Below are positions 1-10,274 of a DNA stretch of 64,000 bases, piece after piece. This stretch comes from Dechloromonas denitrificans (GTDB lineage Bacteria > Pseudomonadota > Gammaproteobacteria > Burkholderiales > Rhodocyclaceae). Made by a program: the position numbers and the translations under genes. Below the pieces are notes generated by a model. The model made no database searches, had not been told where the DNA came from, and saw nothing but the letters and a program-made list of their open reading frames with translations. Position 1 is the first letter of the stretch; every line of letters starts with the position of its first letter. The stretch is from NCBI RefSeq assembly GCF_020510685.1, contig NZ_CP075185.1, positions 3,844,001 through 3,908,000 of the forward strand, in the 5' to 3' direction.

Positions 1-36
1 CGGCAAAATGGGCGCCCGTCCCTTTTGCCGACTGCC

Positions 37-369
37 ATGCTCAATAATCCGCTTCGTCCGCCCCGGCCACGCCTGACCGGGCCGATCTTTCTCTATGCGC
101 TGGCCGATGTGTTCGGGCTGTCCTGCGTTGGCATCGGCGCCAGCTGGTTTGCCGCAGGCAAGGGCGCCATCCTGACCGACTTTCCCGGCTCAGCGGCCGA
201 AGCCGTAGCATGCACGGCGGGTGGTGTGGTGGTGATGATCTGGGCGGTAACGCGCATCCTGCGCGAAATCGCCAAACAGGCGCCGGAAATGCAGGCTCGC
301 TACGATGCCTATATTGCCGCACATCATCCGGACAAGGTCCGCCAGCCGCCCGAGGCCGGGCCGGACTGA
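37..369 (+). CDS. Small hypothetical membrane protein
   Basis: A 110-residue protein of unknown function. It begins MLNNPLRPPR. I chose the ATG at 37 over an in-frame TTG at 25 because ATG is the better start. Two hydrophobic stretches (about residues 17-40 and 55-75, the second containing GGVVVMIWAV) suggest two membrane passes, followed by a polar, charged C-terminal tail of about 35 residues. It lies tail-to-tail with the ribbon-helix-helix gene, one base away. I do not recognise a named family. It is kept as real because of its composition, its membrane segments and its clean placement. Confidence 0.6.
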   Translation: MLNNPLRPPRPRLTGPIFLYALADVFGLSCVGIGASWFAAGKGAILTDFPGSAAEAVACTAGGVVVMIWAVTRILREIAKQAPEMQARYDAYIAAHHPDKVRQPPEAGPD

Positions 370-370
370 C

Positions 371-565
371 TTACTCGGCCAGTTTGCCGTTCGGCTTCAA
401 CCACTCGGGCAATTCACGGTTGCCCGCGTTGTCGACGATGTATTGCCGGACCAGGCGACGGACGACCTGCGACGGGGTCAGGTCGTTGGCGGCGCAGATT
501 TCCTCGAAAATCTGCTTCTTCCGGGGATCGATCAGGATGGTGAGACGTGCCGTGCGTTGCTCCAT
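371..565 (-). CDS. Ribbon-helix-helix (CopG-like) DNA-binding protein
   Basis: A 64-residue protein starting MEQRTARLTILIDPRKKQIF. The early strand RLTILID followed by two helices (KKQIFEEICAAND, TPSQVVRRLVRQYI) is the ribbon-helix-helix fold, which binds DNA as a dimer through the strand. The start at 565 is preferred over a longer upstream start because a purine-rich GAAAGAGAG box sits just before it. No toxin gene is adjacent, so it looks like a stand-alone regulator, not an antitoxin. It is divergent from the SulP gene, and an imperfect palindrome (597-613) lies in the shared intergenic region, so autoregulation and control of sulP are plausible inferences. Confidence 0.75.
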   Translation of the reverse strand: MEQRTARLTILIDPRKKQIFEEICAANDLTPSQVVRRLVRQYIVDNAGNRELPEWLKPNGKLAE

Positions 566-596
566 ATTCCACTCTCTTTCAATTCTTGATCGCGAT

Positions 597-613
597 GTTA
601 ACATATGATTAAC
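597..613. promoter_or_regulatory. Palindromic operator candidate between RHH gene and sulP
   Basis: GTTAACATATGATTAAC has inverted arms GTTAA/TTAAC around a 7-base centre. It lies directly before the -35 box of the sulP promoter and about 30 bases upstream of the divergent ribbon-helix-helix gene. Binding by that regulator is inferred from position only. Confidence 0.45.
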
Positions 614-614
614 A

Positions 615-642
615 TTGACGAATAATAGGGTGCTCATATAAT
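615..642 (+). promoter_or_regulatory. Sigma-70 promoter of the SulP gene
   Basis: TTGACG at 615-620 and a perfect TATAAT at 637-642 are separated by 16 bases, 27 bases before the SulP ATG. This is a near-consensus housekeeping promoter. Confidence 0.65.
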
Positions 643-668
643 CCTACCTCCCCACATGAGCGCGCGCC

Positions 669-2360
<1,692 letters not shown>

Positions 2361-2372
2361 AAAGGAAAAACC

Positions 2373-2714
2373 ATGAGCAAGCTACCCAACTGCCCCCAGT
2401 GCAAATCCGAATTCACCTACGAAGACGGCAACATGTACGTCTGCCCGGAATGCGCCCACGAATGGAGCAAGGATGCCGGCGCCGACAGCGCCGAACAGGC
2501 CAAGGTCTGGAAGGACGCCAACGGCAACCTGCTGCAGGACGGCGACACCGTGACGGTGATCAAGGACCTGAAGATCAAGGGCTCGTCATCGGTCGTCAAG
2601 GTCGGCACCAAGGTCAAGAACATCCGCCTGATCGAAGGCGATCACGACATCGACTGCAAGATCGACGGCATCGGCGCGATGCAGCTCAAGTCGGAATTCG
2701 TCAAGAAGGTCTGA
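2373..2714 (+). CDS. yjdM: YjdM/PhnA-family zinc-ribbon protein
   Basis: A 113-residue cytoplasmic protein. The N-terminus holds a zinc ribbon with C7, C10, C24 and C27 (CPQC...CPEC), followed by the PhnA/YjdM domain ([20 protein letters not shown], then [14 protein letters not shown]). The family was once named for phosphonate use but is not the phosphonoacetate hydrolase, and its true function is unclear. It is 12 bases downstream of the SulP gene with a good AAAGGAAAAA ribosome site, so the two are probably cotranscribed. The length matches the family. Confidence 0.9.
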   Translation: MSKLPNCPQCKSEFTYEDGNMYVCPECAHEWSKDAGADSAEQAKVWKDANGNLLQDGDTVTVIKDLKIKGSSSVVKVGTKVKNIRLIEGDHDIDCKIDGIGAMQLKSEFVKKV

Positions 2715-2758
2715 TCCGGCCTTTTGTCGTAGCACCGGCCGGACGTCGCGCCTAACGC

Positions 2759-4216
2759 CTAACGCCTGACGCCGGCCGCCCACGCCTCGGACGCCGGGCG
2801 GACGATATCGATCCACGGCCCCGGGTAGATGCCGATCCCGACGATCATCGCGGTCAGGGCGACCAGCACCAGCCATTCGCGCGGCCGCAAATCCTGCGCC
2901 TCGGCCACTTCGCGGCGCCGCACCGGACCGAAGAAAGCCTGGCGATAAAGCGCCAGGAAGGCGCCAGCGGCGATCGACAGGCCGAACAACGCCGCCATGC
3001 CGGCCCCGGTATGGCTTTGCAGTGCCGCCAAGATGAGCAGGAATTCACCGGGAAAGCTGCTCGTCCCCGGCATGCCGACGCCGGCCAGACCACAGATCAG
3101 AAAACCGCTGGCGAGCAGCGGCATCGTTTTGGCCGCTCCGCCCAGCGCATGGATGTCGGTCGAGCCGGTGCGCTGGCGCAGGAATTCGAGCAGGATGAAG
3201 CCACCGCCGGTCGCCACCGAGAAGCTGAGCAGCAATGACACGGCGCCCTGCACGCCCTGGGCGCTCAAGGCCGCCAGACCGAGCACGGCGAGGCCGACAT
3301 GGCAGATGCTGGCGTAGGCCAGGCCGACGCGCAGATTGGTCTGGCCGAGCACGCCGACCGCCCCGTAGAGCAGCGTCACCGTGCCGAGTCCGGCGAGCAG
3401 CCAGTGCAGATCCTGGGCGACGTCAGGAGCGAGCGGAATGGCGAAACGGATCAGCCCGAAGGCGCCGAGTTTCAGGCCGACCAGCAGCGCCGTCAGCGAC
3501 CCCGGCGCAGCCAGCGCAAAGCGCGGCAGCCAGGTGTGCAGCGGGACGAGCGGCACCTTGACGGCGAAACCGAGCAGGCAGAGCAGGAATACCGCCAGCT
3601 GCGTCGAGCGCGGCAAACGTATATCGAGCAGCGTGATCAGGTCGAAGGTCGGCACCGGCTGGCTGGTGCCGAGCATGACGAAGGCGATCAGCAAGGGAAT
3701 GCCGCCGGCCAGCATGATCAGGAAATAGCGGGCGGCGGCCTGCCGACAGCCGGCAGTGACACCCCAGCGCCCGAGCAGGAAATAGAGCGGAACCAACGAC
3801 AGTTCCCAGAAGAAGAAAAACAGCACGGTATCGAGCGCACAGAAGATGCCCAGCGTCACCGTCTGAAACAGCAGCAGCAGGCTGAAATGCAGGCGCGGCG
3901 CGTCGGGCACGCTGTTCCAGCCGGCCACCAGCGAGCCGAGGAAAAGCAATGCCGTGGCCGGCAGGAAGAGCACTGAAAGGCCGTCCACCGCCAACAGGTA
4001 ATGAACATTCAGGCTGGCGATCCACAAGCTGCGCTCGACCAGCTGAAAGCGCGCCCCGGCCGGATCGTAGGCGAGCAGCACGGCGGCGCTCAGCAGCAGC
4101 GTCAGCAGCATGACCAGCGCCACCGTGTGGCGCGCCGCGCGGACCGGCAACAGCCACAGCAGGGCCGCCCCGGCCAGCGGCAGAAAGACGAGCAGCGAGA
4201 GCAGCGGCAGGCTCAT
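2759..4216 (-). CDS. NuoM/MrpD-like proton-translocating subunit (DAB operon gene 5)
   Basis: A 485-residue polytopic protein of the complex I/Mrp antiporter family. The conserved channel residues are present: the glutamate in FFFWELSLVPLYFL, the helix-break lysine in VKVPLVPLHTWLP, and a second lysine in LLVGLKLGAFGLIRF. It is the last gene of a minus-strand operon. Its ATG overlaps the preceding stop as ATGA, which implies translational coupling. No NADH- or quinone-binding subunits occur nearby, so it is not part of a normal complex I. I infer that it couples a proton or ion gradient to the DabA protein of the same operon. Confidence 0.85.
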   Translation of the reverse strand: MSLPLLSLLVFLPLAGAALLWLLPVRAARHTVALVMLLTLLLSAAVLLAYDPAGARFQLVERSLWIASLNVHYLLAVDGLSVLFLPATALLFLGSLVAGWNSVPDAPRLHFSLLLLFQTVTLGIFCALDTVLFFFFWELSLVPLYFLLGRWGVTAGCRQAAARYFLIMLAGGIPLLIAFVMLGTSQPVPTFDLITLLDIRLPRSTQLAVFLLCLLGFAVKVPLVPLHTWLPRFALAAPGSLTALLVGLKLGAFGLIRFAIPLAPDVAQDLHWLLAGLGTVTLLYGAVGVLGQTNLRVGLAYASICHVGLAVLGLAALSAQGVQGAVSLLLSFSVATGGGFILLEFLRQRTGSTDIHALGGAAKTMPLLASGFLICGLAGVGMPGTSSFPGEFLLILAALQSHTGAGMAALFGLSIAAGAFLALYRQAFFGPVRRREVAEAQDLRPREWLVLVALTAMIVGIGIYPGPWIDIVRPASEAWAAGVRR

Positions 4217-5715
4217 CGGACGAACCTCGCGGCCGCCGCCTGGCTGGCCGTTTCGCTCAGGCGCAGCCAGGGCTCGGTAAACACGCCGATGGCGACCATG
4301 GCGGCGAGGGCGATGCCGCAGACCAGGTATTCCATCGGCAGCGTCTTGTCGACATCCAGCCCTCGACCCGCCTTGTGCGGCGACAGGAAGGCACGCTGGA
4401 AGGCCCAGAGCAGGAAGCCGGCGGCTGCCACGTTGCCGAGCGCCGCGGCGACCGTAGACAAGGCCCCGAAGCTGTCGATGGCGGCTTCAAGCACCAGGTG
4501 GGCGGCATCGAAACCCGGTGTGCCGGGCATGCCGACGATGGCCAGGCCAAAAACCAAGAAGGCGATGGCCAGGAAGGGAATGCGCTCGAACAGGCCGGAC
4601 AGTTCGTGCAGTTCGGTCGTCCCGGTGCGGCGGAAGACGAAGCCGACGATGAACCACATGCCGGTCACCGCCAGCCCGAAGTTGGCGGCGAGCAGCACCG
4701 CCCCCTGGATGCCCGACTCATGCAGGCTGAAGACACCGATCACCAGCAGGCTGGTGTGGCTGACCACGGCGAAGGCGAGCAGCCGGCGCAGGTTGGTCTG
4801 CTGGAAGGCGAGCGCCGCGGTAAAGAAAATGCCGGCCATGGCGAAGCCGACGATGTACGGCTGCCAGTACTGCACCGCCGCCGGCGTCAGCGGCAGCACG
4901 AAACGCAGCATGCCGTAGATGCCGACCTTGACGCCGACCATCAGGGCCGGCGCGACGGCGATCAGGCCATGCTGCGCCATGTTCGGCAACCAGCCGTGCA
5001 GCGGGAAGAGCGGCGTACGCACGGCCAGCCCGTAGAACAGCAGGTAGAACGCCGCCGTCTGGAACTTGCCGACCGGCACCGCACCGACCAGATCAAACAG
5101 GTCGAAGCTCCACCGCCCGCCGGTCGCCTCGGCGTGGCCCCAGCCGAGGACCAGGCAGCCGGCCGCGAAGAGCAGCCAGCCGAAGGATTGGTACTGGATG
5201 AAGCGCGACAGCGCATGGATTTCGGCACGCGACGAAGCCCAGCGGCGCAGCAGATAGACCACCGCCCACAATTCGAGGGCCGAATAGAAGGCGAACCACG
5301 CCACGTTGAGCGTCAGCAGCATGCCGACCAGCCCGGCCTCGGCGATCAGCAGCACAGCGTACAGGCGGCCCGGCGAAATCATGCCGCGACTCATGCCGTA
5401 GAGCATCAGCAGCAGCGTGAGCAGCGCCGTAACCAGCAGGAAGATCAGGCTGAGGCCATCGACCGCGACATGGTAGGCCAGCGGCGCAAAGCGTTCGGCC
5501 AGTTGCAGGGCCGGCTGCAGCGGATCGATGCGGCTGGTGGCGACGATGGCGAGCACCAGTTCGCCCAGCGCAAAGACCTTGCCGGCGACGACGGCGCTCG
5601 CCCGCTCCTGGAAGACGAAAACCAGCGCCGCGCCGAGCAGCGGCAACAATTGCAGCAGCACCAGCAAAGGCAGCCCGGACTGCTGCGCCCAGAAGATTTC
5701 GGAGAAGCCGCTCAC
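4213..5715 (-). CDS. NuoM-like subunit with Lys-to-Arg change (DAB operon gene 4)
   Basis: A 500-residue membrane protein of the NuoM/antiporter family, starting with GTG that overlaps the stop of the DabB gene. The membrane glutamate is kept (FYSALELWAVVYLL), as is the lysine in VGVKVGIYGMLRF. The usual lysine before PLxPLHGWLP is arginine here (AVRTPLFPLHGWLP). That lysine is part of the proton path in complex I subunits, so this copy may have altered ion handling or serve a structural role. It sits between DabB and another NuoM-like gene with four-base overlaps on both sides. Confidence 0.85.
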   Translation of the reverse strand: MSGFSEIFWAQQSGLPLLVLLQLLPLLGAALVFVFQERASAVVAGKVFALGELVLAIVATSRIDPLQPALQLAERFAPLAYHVAVDGLSLIFLLVTALLTLLLMLYGMSRGMISPGRLYAVLLIAEAGLVGMLLTLNVAWFAFYSALELWAVVYLLRRWASSRAEIHALSRFIQYQSFGWLLFAAGCLVLGWGHAEATGGRWSFDLFDLVGAVPVGKFQTAAFYLLFYGLAVRTPLFPLHGWLPNMAQHGLIAVAPALMVGVKVGIYGMLRFVLPLTPAAVQYWQPYIVGFAMAGIFFTAALAFQQTNLRRLLAFAVVSHTSLLVIGVFSLHESGIQGAVLLAANFGLAVTGMWFIVGFVFRRTGTTELHELSGLFERIPFLAIAFLVFGLAIVGMPGTPGFDAAHLVLEAAIDSFGALSTVAAALGNVAAAGFLLWAFQRAFLSPHKAGRGLDVDKTLPMEYLVCGIALAAMVAIGVFTEPWLRLSETASQAAAARFVR

Positions 5716-7238
5716 AGGATCACCACGAAGGTCGCCATCACCGCCATCATCAGGTAACGCGGCTGCTCAAGCAGGTTTTCCAGCGTCCGCAGGTAGCTGC
5801 CGAGCTGATGCAGCAGCTTCTCGGCGGCCCCGCCCCGGCCGCGCAACAACAGCCGGTTCTCGATCTGCTGCAGCACGCCGGCCGCTGCCGCCAGCGCCCG
5901 GCCGGGCAGGCCATCGACGAGGATCAGCGGGCGTTCCGGATCGATCGGCTTGCCCCGGCCCGGCTCGCCGATGGCGCGGTCGATGAAGTTCTCCTCGAGG
6001 GCGCGCAGATCGCGGGCGAACGACTCGGTCGGATTGACGAACAGCGTCTGGGCCAGCTTGTCGAGCCACAGGCGCTGCTGCGCCAGCGTATATAACAGCT
6101 GATTGCGGCGCAGCCAGGACGGCGGCGGGCTCGGCCGTTCCCGGGTAACGGCCAGCCAGGACGGGGCGAGCAGGAACTGCCAGGCGCGCCAGGCGGCATG
6201 CAGGCAGAGATGGGCCAGGGCCAGCGTCGACCAACCGAGGCCGATTTCGACGAACATCAGCGCAACCTGGAAGACCGTGGCGAAAATCAGCGCCGATTTG
6301 ACGTCGGTCTGGACCAGCCCGCACAGCCAGGCGTAGAGCGCCGTCAACACGCCGAGCACGACCAGCCCGGCCAGCACGTCGGGCGCCTGGACGAGCAGCG
6401 GTTCGAGACGAAGCAGCAGGTAGACGCCGGCGTGCACCATCACCGCGCCGTAGAAGATGGCCGATGACGGCGTCGGCCCTTCGAGCGCCCGACTGATCCA
6501 TGGCGTGAACGGCAGTTGCGCCGACTTGGCGAGGGCCGCCAGCGCGAAGCCGAGGGCGATCAGGCGGGCATTGACGACGCCGATCTGTCCGCTGCCGGCC
6601 AGTGCCGTCCACTCGAAGCTGCCCAGCCAGGCCGCGGCGAAACCGAGGGCGAGCAGGAAGCCGGCGTCGCCGCCGCGGTTGGTGACGAAGACGAACAGCG
6701 CATTGCCGGTGGCCACCGGGCGCTGCCAGGCGTAGCCGATGAGCAGGAAGGAGGCGACGCCGCACATTTCCCAGCCGACGAAGGCCAGCAAGCCGTTGCC
6801 GGCGAGCAGCACGAGCTGGATGCCGGCCAGAAAGAAATTGAGAACGATGAAGTAGCGATGGAAGCCGGCTTCGCGATGCACATAGTTGGCGGAAAAGCGG
6901 ACGACCAGCCAACCGATCAGGGCGACCAGGGTGGCCAGGGTCAGCGACAGGCCGTCGAGCAGGAAAGAGAAGGTGCCCTGCCAGCTGCCGCTGCCGAACC
7001 ACACGGCGAGCACCCGATGCCCGGGCAGACCGCGCAGCACGGCGAGAACATCGAGGGCGACCAGCAACGCCAGGCCGCCGAACGCGGCCACTGCCGACAG
7101 CCCGGCGGTCAGCGGCTCGGCTGCATCGCCGGCGGCACGCCCGAGCAGCACGCGCAGGCCGATCAAGAGCGAGGCGAGCAGCGGCAGTCCGGGCACCAGC
7201 CAGACCCAGTCGGGAAGATGAACGAGCAGCGGCATCAT
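5712..7238 (-). CDS. dabB: DabB: NuoL-like subunit of the inorganic-carbon transporter
   Basis: A 508-residue polytopic protein resembling NuoL and the characterised DabB. The membrane glutamate occurs in LLAFVGWEMCGVASFLLIGY and the lysine in LAKSAQLPFTPWI, a NuoL-type signature. I place the start at the ATG whose sequence ATGATG overlaps the DabA stop, and reject a longer upstream reading with a low-complexity Gly/Ala/Arg leader. In studied DAB systems DabB is the ion-conducting partner of DabA. Direct adjacency to DabA supports the name. The C-terminus (about 370-508) is long and mostly polar before a last hydrophobic helix. Confidence 0.85.
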   Translation of the reverse strand: MMPLLVHLPDWVWLVPGLPLLASLLIGLRVLLGRAAGDAAEPLTAGLSAVAAFGGLALLVALDVLAVLRGLPGHRVLAVWFGSGSWQGTFSFLLDGLSLTLATLVALIGWLVVRFSANYVHREAGFHRYFIVLNFFLAGIQLVLLAGNGLLAFVGWEMCGVASFLLIGYAWQRPVATGNALFVFVTNRGGDAGFLLALGFAAAWLGSFEWTALAGSGQIGVVNARLIALGFALAALAKSAQLPFTPWISRALEGPTPSSAIFYGAVMVHAGVYLLLRLEPLLVQAPDVLAGLVVLGVLTALYAWLCGLVQTDVKSALIFATVFQVALMFVEIGLGWSTLALAHLCLHAAWRAWQFLLAPSWLAVTRERPSPPPSWLRRNQLLYTLAQQRLWLDKLAQTLFVNPTESFARDLRALEENFIDRAIGEPGRGKPIDPERPLILVDGLPGRALAAAAGVLQQIENRLLLRGRGGAAEKLLHQLGSYLRTLENLLEQPRYLMMAVMATFVVIL

Positions 7239-10200
7239 CGGGCGGCTCCGAGCAGCAGGGCCGGCGCCAGCGCCTCGCTCGCCCCGGCGAACCAGTCGAC
7301 CGAGCGCGCCACCTGCGGCAGCACCGCCTTGCCCGACCACGGCAACCAGCCGCGGCGCGGGCAGTAGTGATGGATGGCGCCGGAGAGCGGGTCCTTGGCG
7401 GCGAGAACGATCCAGGCGTTGTTGATCAATTCCTGCAACTGCGGCTGGCGCTGCAGAATGGCGGTCAGCCGCTCGGGGGTCTGCTCGACGACGACCAGCA
7501 GACGCATCGGCTCGTGGATCTCGACCATCTGCCAGGGCAGACCGGTGCGCAGATCGGAATCGGCCCCTTCCATCACCCCGAACAGGCCGGTGATGTTGTG
7601 GGTGATTTTTGAACCGCAGCCGAAACGTTCGTTATCGACGCTGGAAAAATAATATTCGAGGGCAATGCCGGCCCCGACCGGTGCGGTGGCAAGCAGGATG
7701 CCTTCGACGATGTAGCCGTCGCAGTCGGCCGTCGGGTCGTAGGAAATCAAGAAGGTCCGGCGGTCGAGAAACAGGCCGCGGCTGATCTCGCGCCGGCCGA
7801 TCAGGGCAGCGGCGTTGTTGGCGTGGCCGAGCTCCGGCCGGGCCTGGGAAATGTCGTTGGCGCGGCCGACCACATGCCGGCTGGCCTGCCACGGCGACAA
7901 ACGCGGCGGCGCCGAGGCCAGCCGGCGGCAGCGTTCGGCGGCATGGGCGCGGCAGGCTTCGCTGACCTGGCCGAGCAACACATCGAGCGCCGCCTGGAAG
8001 CGCTCCGGCACCGATTCGAGGTCGTACCACTCGATGCCGTCATCGCAGGTATTGTGTTCGGCGGCAACGAACCAGGTGCTGTCCGGAATGGCGATGCCGC
8101 GTTCAAGCAACGCCTGGCGCACCGGCGGGCGGTTGGCCATCGTCGCGAAGACCCGCGCATTCGGCCCGCCGTGCCGGCCGGAGCAGGCGCCGCAGTCGTA
8201 GGCCGAGCGGTGCGGGTTGTTCAGGCTGGAGGAACCGTGGCCCAACATCAGGACCAGCGGCGCGAAATTGCCGGTCAGGCCGATCATCTGCAGGAAGGCT
8301 TCGACGCGGTCGACCTGCTCGTCGTCGCTAAAGCCGTGCTGCGGCTGTTCCGGCGTGGCCGGCCCGGCCTCCGCCGCGGTCAGTCGCAGGCCGGTCGCCG
8401 GCCGGCCATCGTGCAACTGGCGCCAGCGGCCGGCGGTTTTGCCGAACCAGCCGGGCGCCAGGCTGGCCGCGCTCAAGGTGAGCAAGGCCGGCAGGCCGGC
8501 CAGCGCGGTCAACAGCGGACCGCCGAGCGGCCGGCGGCGGGTCGCCTGATAGAGCCGTTCGCGCCAGCGCAGCCGGCTGTCGCGCCGGGCGGTATAGCCG
8601 GCAAAGGCCGACTCGCGGCCGGCCAGCGGCTGTTCGCGGACGAGATGGGTCGGCTGCACGACCACCGGACAGAGGGCCGCGGGCGCCCCGTCGTCGGCCC
8701 CCTGCCAGTACATGACCACGCCGAAAAAGCCGGCGGCGCCGTAGGTCGCCACGGCCGGGGCGATTTCCTCGAGATGCCGGCGGGTGCCCTCCTCACGGTC
8801 GTCCATGCACAGCACCACCTGTGCCGATGGAGTCGGCACCGCTTTTTGCCGGGGATGGTTGGTGGCCAGCGCGGTGAAGAGCTGCTCGCGGTAATGGCGC
8901 TCATAGGCCAGCAGCCAGATCTGGCCGCGTTGCAAACCGTCCAGGCTGGCCGCGCAGTCCTGCACGGCGGCGGCTTCTTCGCAGCTCAGCGTCGCCAGAT
9001 CGGCCGGCGTCATCGCCAACTGGCGGCACAGCGCGGCCAGCCGCCAGGCGTTGGCCGTGGCGGCGACCTCGTCGGGGCAGGCGGCAATCGCTTCGGCCAG
9101 CGCCCGCCAGCTTTCCTCGCGGCCGGCATTGCCGGCGCGGACCCGATGCGCCGCCTCGTTCTGCAATTGCTCCGGCAAGGCCCGACGGCGCAGGGCATCG
9201 CGAACGAAAAACTCGGCCGGGCTGGCGGCATAGTAGGCGCGCAGCTCCTCGAAACTCATCGGGACGCCGGTCAGCCGGCACATCAGGTCTTCACAGAGCA
9301 TGCGCTCGAGCAGCACGCGCACGGCCAGGTAATCGAGCATGGCGACCGGCGTGCCGTCGCCGCGCCCCGGGTGGCGGTCGCGCCAGAGGAACATCCCGGA
9401 CCAGCCGGGCAACTCCAGACTGAGACGTTCGAGATAGCCATACCAGAGATGTTCTTCCGGAATCAGCCGGGCCAGTTCCTCGATCAGCACGTCGAGCGGG
9501 TCGTCGCCCAGATGGACGATTTCGTCGCGCACATTGGGCAGCTCCTCCAGCTCCCAGAACATGTCCAGCCCGGCGCAGGCCCGCCAGGCGGCAAAAAAAC
9601 CCTGCGCCTGCCGCGGATTGCGCCAGGCGGCGACGCCCAGATCGAGATGGGCGGCAAGCTGGCGCTGCAGAATGCTGCGTACCTGTTCCAGCACATCTTC
9701 ACCGCTCAGGTATTCGAGCAGGCTGCGCAGCGTCCAGTCCACGCCGACGCGCTGGCACAGGCTGTCCCAGGCAGTCAGTGCGGCCGGTTCCCAGTCGGCG
9801 GAGTGGGTATCGGCCGTGCTGGCAAGCCCGGCGGTCAAGGCCCGGCACTGGGCAAAAACCGGGTCGTCGGCCAGCCCCTGCTCGCGCGTCAGCCAGTCGA
9901 GGCGGGCAGCGCCCGGCGTTTCCGGAGCGGCCAGCAGACTGGCCAGCAGCACGTCGCGCCGGCTCAGGGCCCGCATCACCGGCTGCTCGAGTTCCGCGAC
10001 GCCCGCCTCGACGAGCGCGGCGAGCAGATCGTCATCGTCGATCCGGCCGGCCGCATGGCATTCGCGAAAGCGCGCTTCCGGCCAATAAGTCGTCGCGCCG
10101 GTCAGTCGCTGGGCGGCGGCCAGGGCTTCCGGAAAGGGCAGATGCTGAAAGCCGTGCAGCGTGTTGTGATGGACGAAATCGCGAATCGGCGCCTGGGCCG

Positions 10201-10273
10201 GCAGCACGTGGCTCAGGTGCTCGACCCAGTGGGCCAGGCGTTGGCGGATCGGCAGTTGGTCGGCGGCGTTCAT
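7235..10273 (-). CDS. dabA: DabA (UPF0753/DUF2309), zinc-binding inorganic-carbon uptake subunit
   Basis: A 1012-residue cytoplasmic-facing protein of the UPF0753/DUF2309 family. DabA resembles a beta-carbonic anhydrase and forms an energy-driven carbon accumulation system with DabB. The four residues expected of its zinc site are visible: C489 and D491 (VVLCMDDREE), H679 (LMLGHGSSS) and C694 (AYDCGACSG). The H-to-C spacing of 15 agrees with the studied protein. The ATG at 10273 follows the stop of the upstream NuoM-like gene by one base. The protein is longer than the roughly 830-residue Halothiobacillus DabA, as in other long-form members. The predicted reaction, CO2 to bicarbonate driven by ion flow, is family knowledge. 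Confidence 0.92.
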   Translation of the reverse strand: MNAADQLPIRQRLAHWVEHLSHVLPAQAPIRDFVHHNTLHGFQHLPFPEALAAAQRLTGATTYWPEARFRECHAAGRIDDDDLLAALVEAGVAELEQPVMRALSRRDVLLASLLAAPETPGAARLDWLTREQGLADDPVFAQCRALTAGLASTADTHSADWEPAALTAWDSLCQRVGVDWTLRSLLEYLSGEDVLEQVRSILQRQLAAHLDLGVAAWRNPRQAQGFFAAWRACAGLDMFWELEELPNVRDEIVHLGDDPLDVLIEELARLIPEEHLWYGYLERLSLELPGWSGMFLWRDRHPGRGDGTPVAMLDYLAVRVLLERMLCEDLMCRLTGVPMSFEELRAYYAASPAEFFVRDALRRRALPEQLQNEAAHRVRAGNAGREESWRALAEAIAACPDEVAATANAWRLAALCRQLAMTPADLATLSCEEAAAVQDCAASLDGLQRGQIWLLAYERHYREQLFTALATNHPRQKAVPTPSAQVVLCMDDREEGTRRHLEEIAPAVATYGAAGFFGVVMYWQGADDGAPAALCPVVVQPTHLVREQPLAGRESAFAGYTARRDSRLRWRERLYQATRRRPLGGPLLTALAGLPALLTLSAASLAPGWFGKTAGRWRQLHDGRPATGLRLTAAEAGPATPEQPQHGFSDDEQVDRVEAFLQMIGLTGNFAPLVLMLGHGSSSLNNPHRSAYDCGACSGRHGGPNARVFATMANRPPVRQALLERGIAIPDSTWFVAAEHNTCDDGIEWYDLESVPERFQAALDVLLGQVSEACRAHAAERCRRLASAPPRLSPWQASRHVVGRANDISQARPELGHANNAAALIGRREISRGLFLDRRTFLISYDPTADCDGYIVEGILLATAPVGAGIALEYYFSSVDNERFGCGSKITHNITGLFGVMEGADSDLRTGLPWQMVEIHEPMRLLVVVEQTPERLTAILQRQPQLQELINNAWIVLAAKDPLSGAIHHYCPRRGWLPWSGKAVLPQVARSVDWFAGASEALAPALLLGAAR

Positions 10274-10274
10274 C

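Noticed and set aside
2748..2770. Short tandem copies of TAACGCC after the yjdM gene
   Set aside because: Two to three copies of a 7-base unit at a gene end are too few to support a repeat element.
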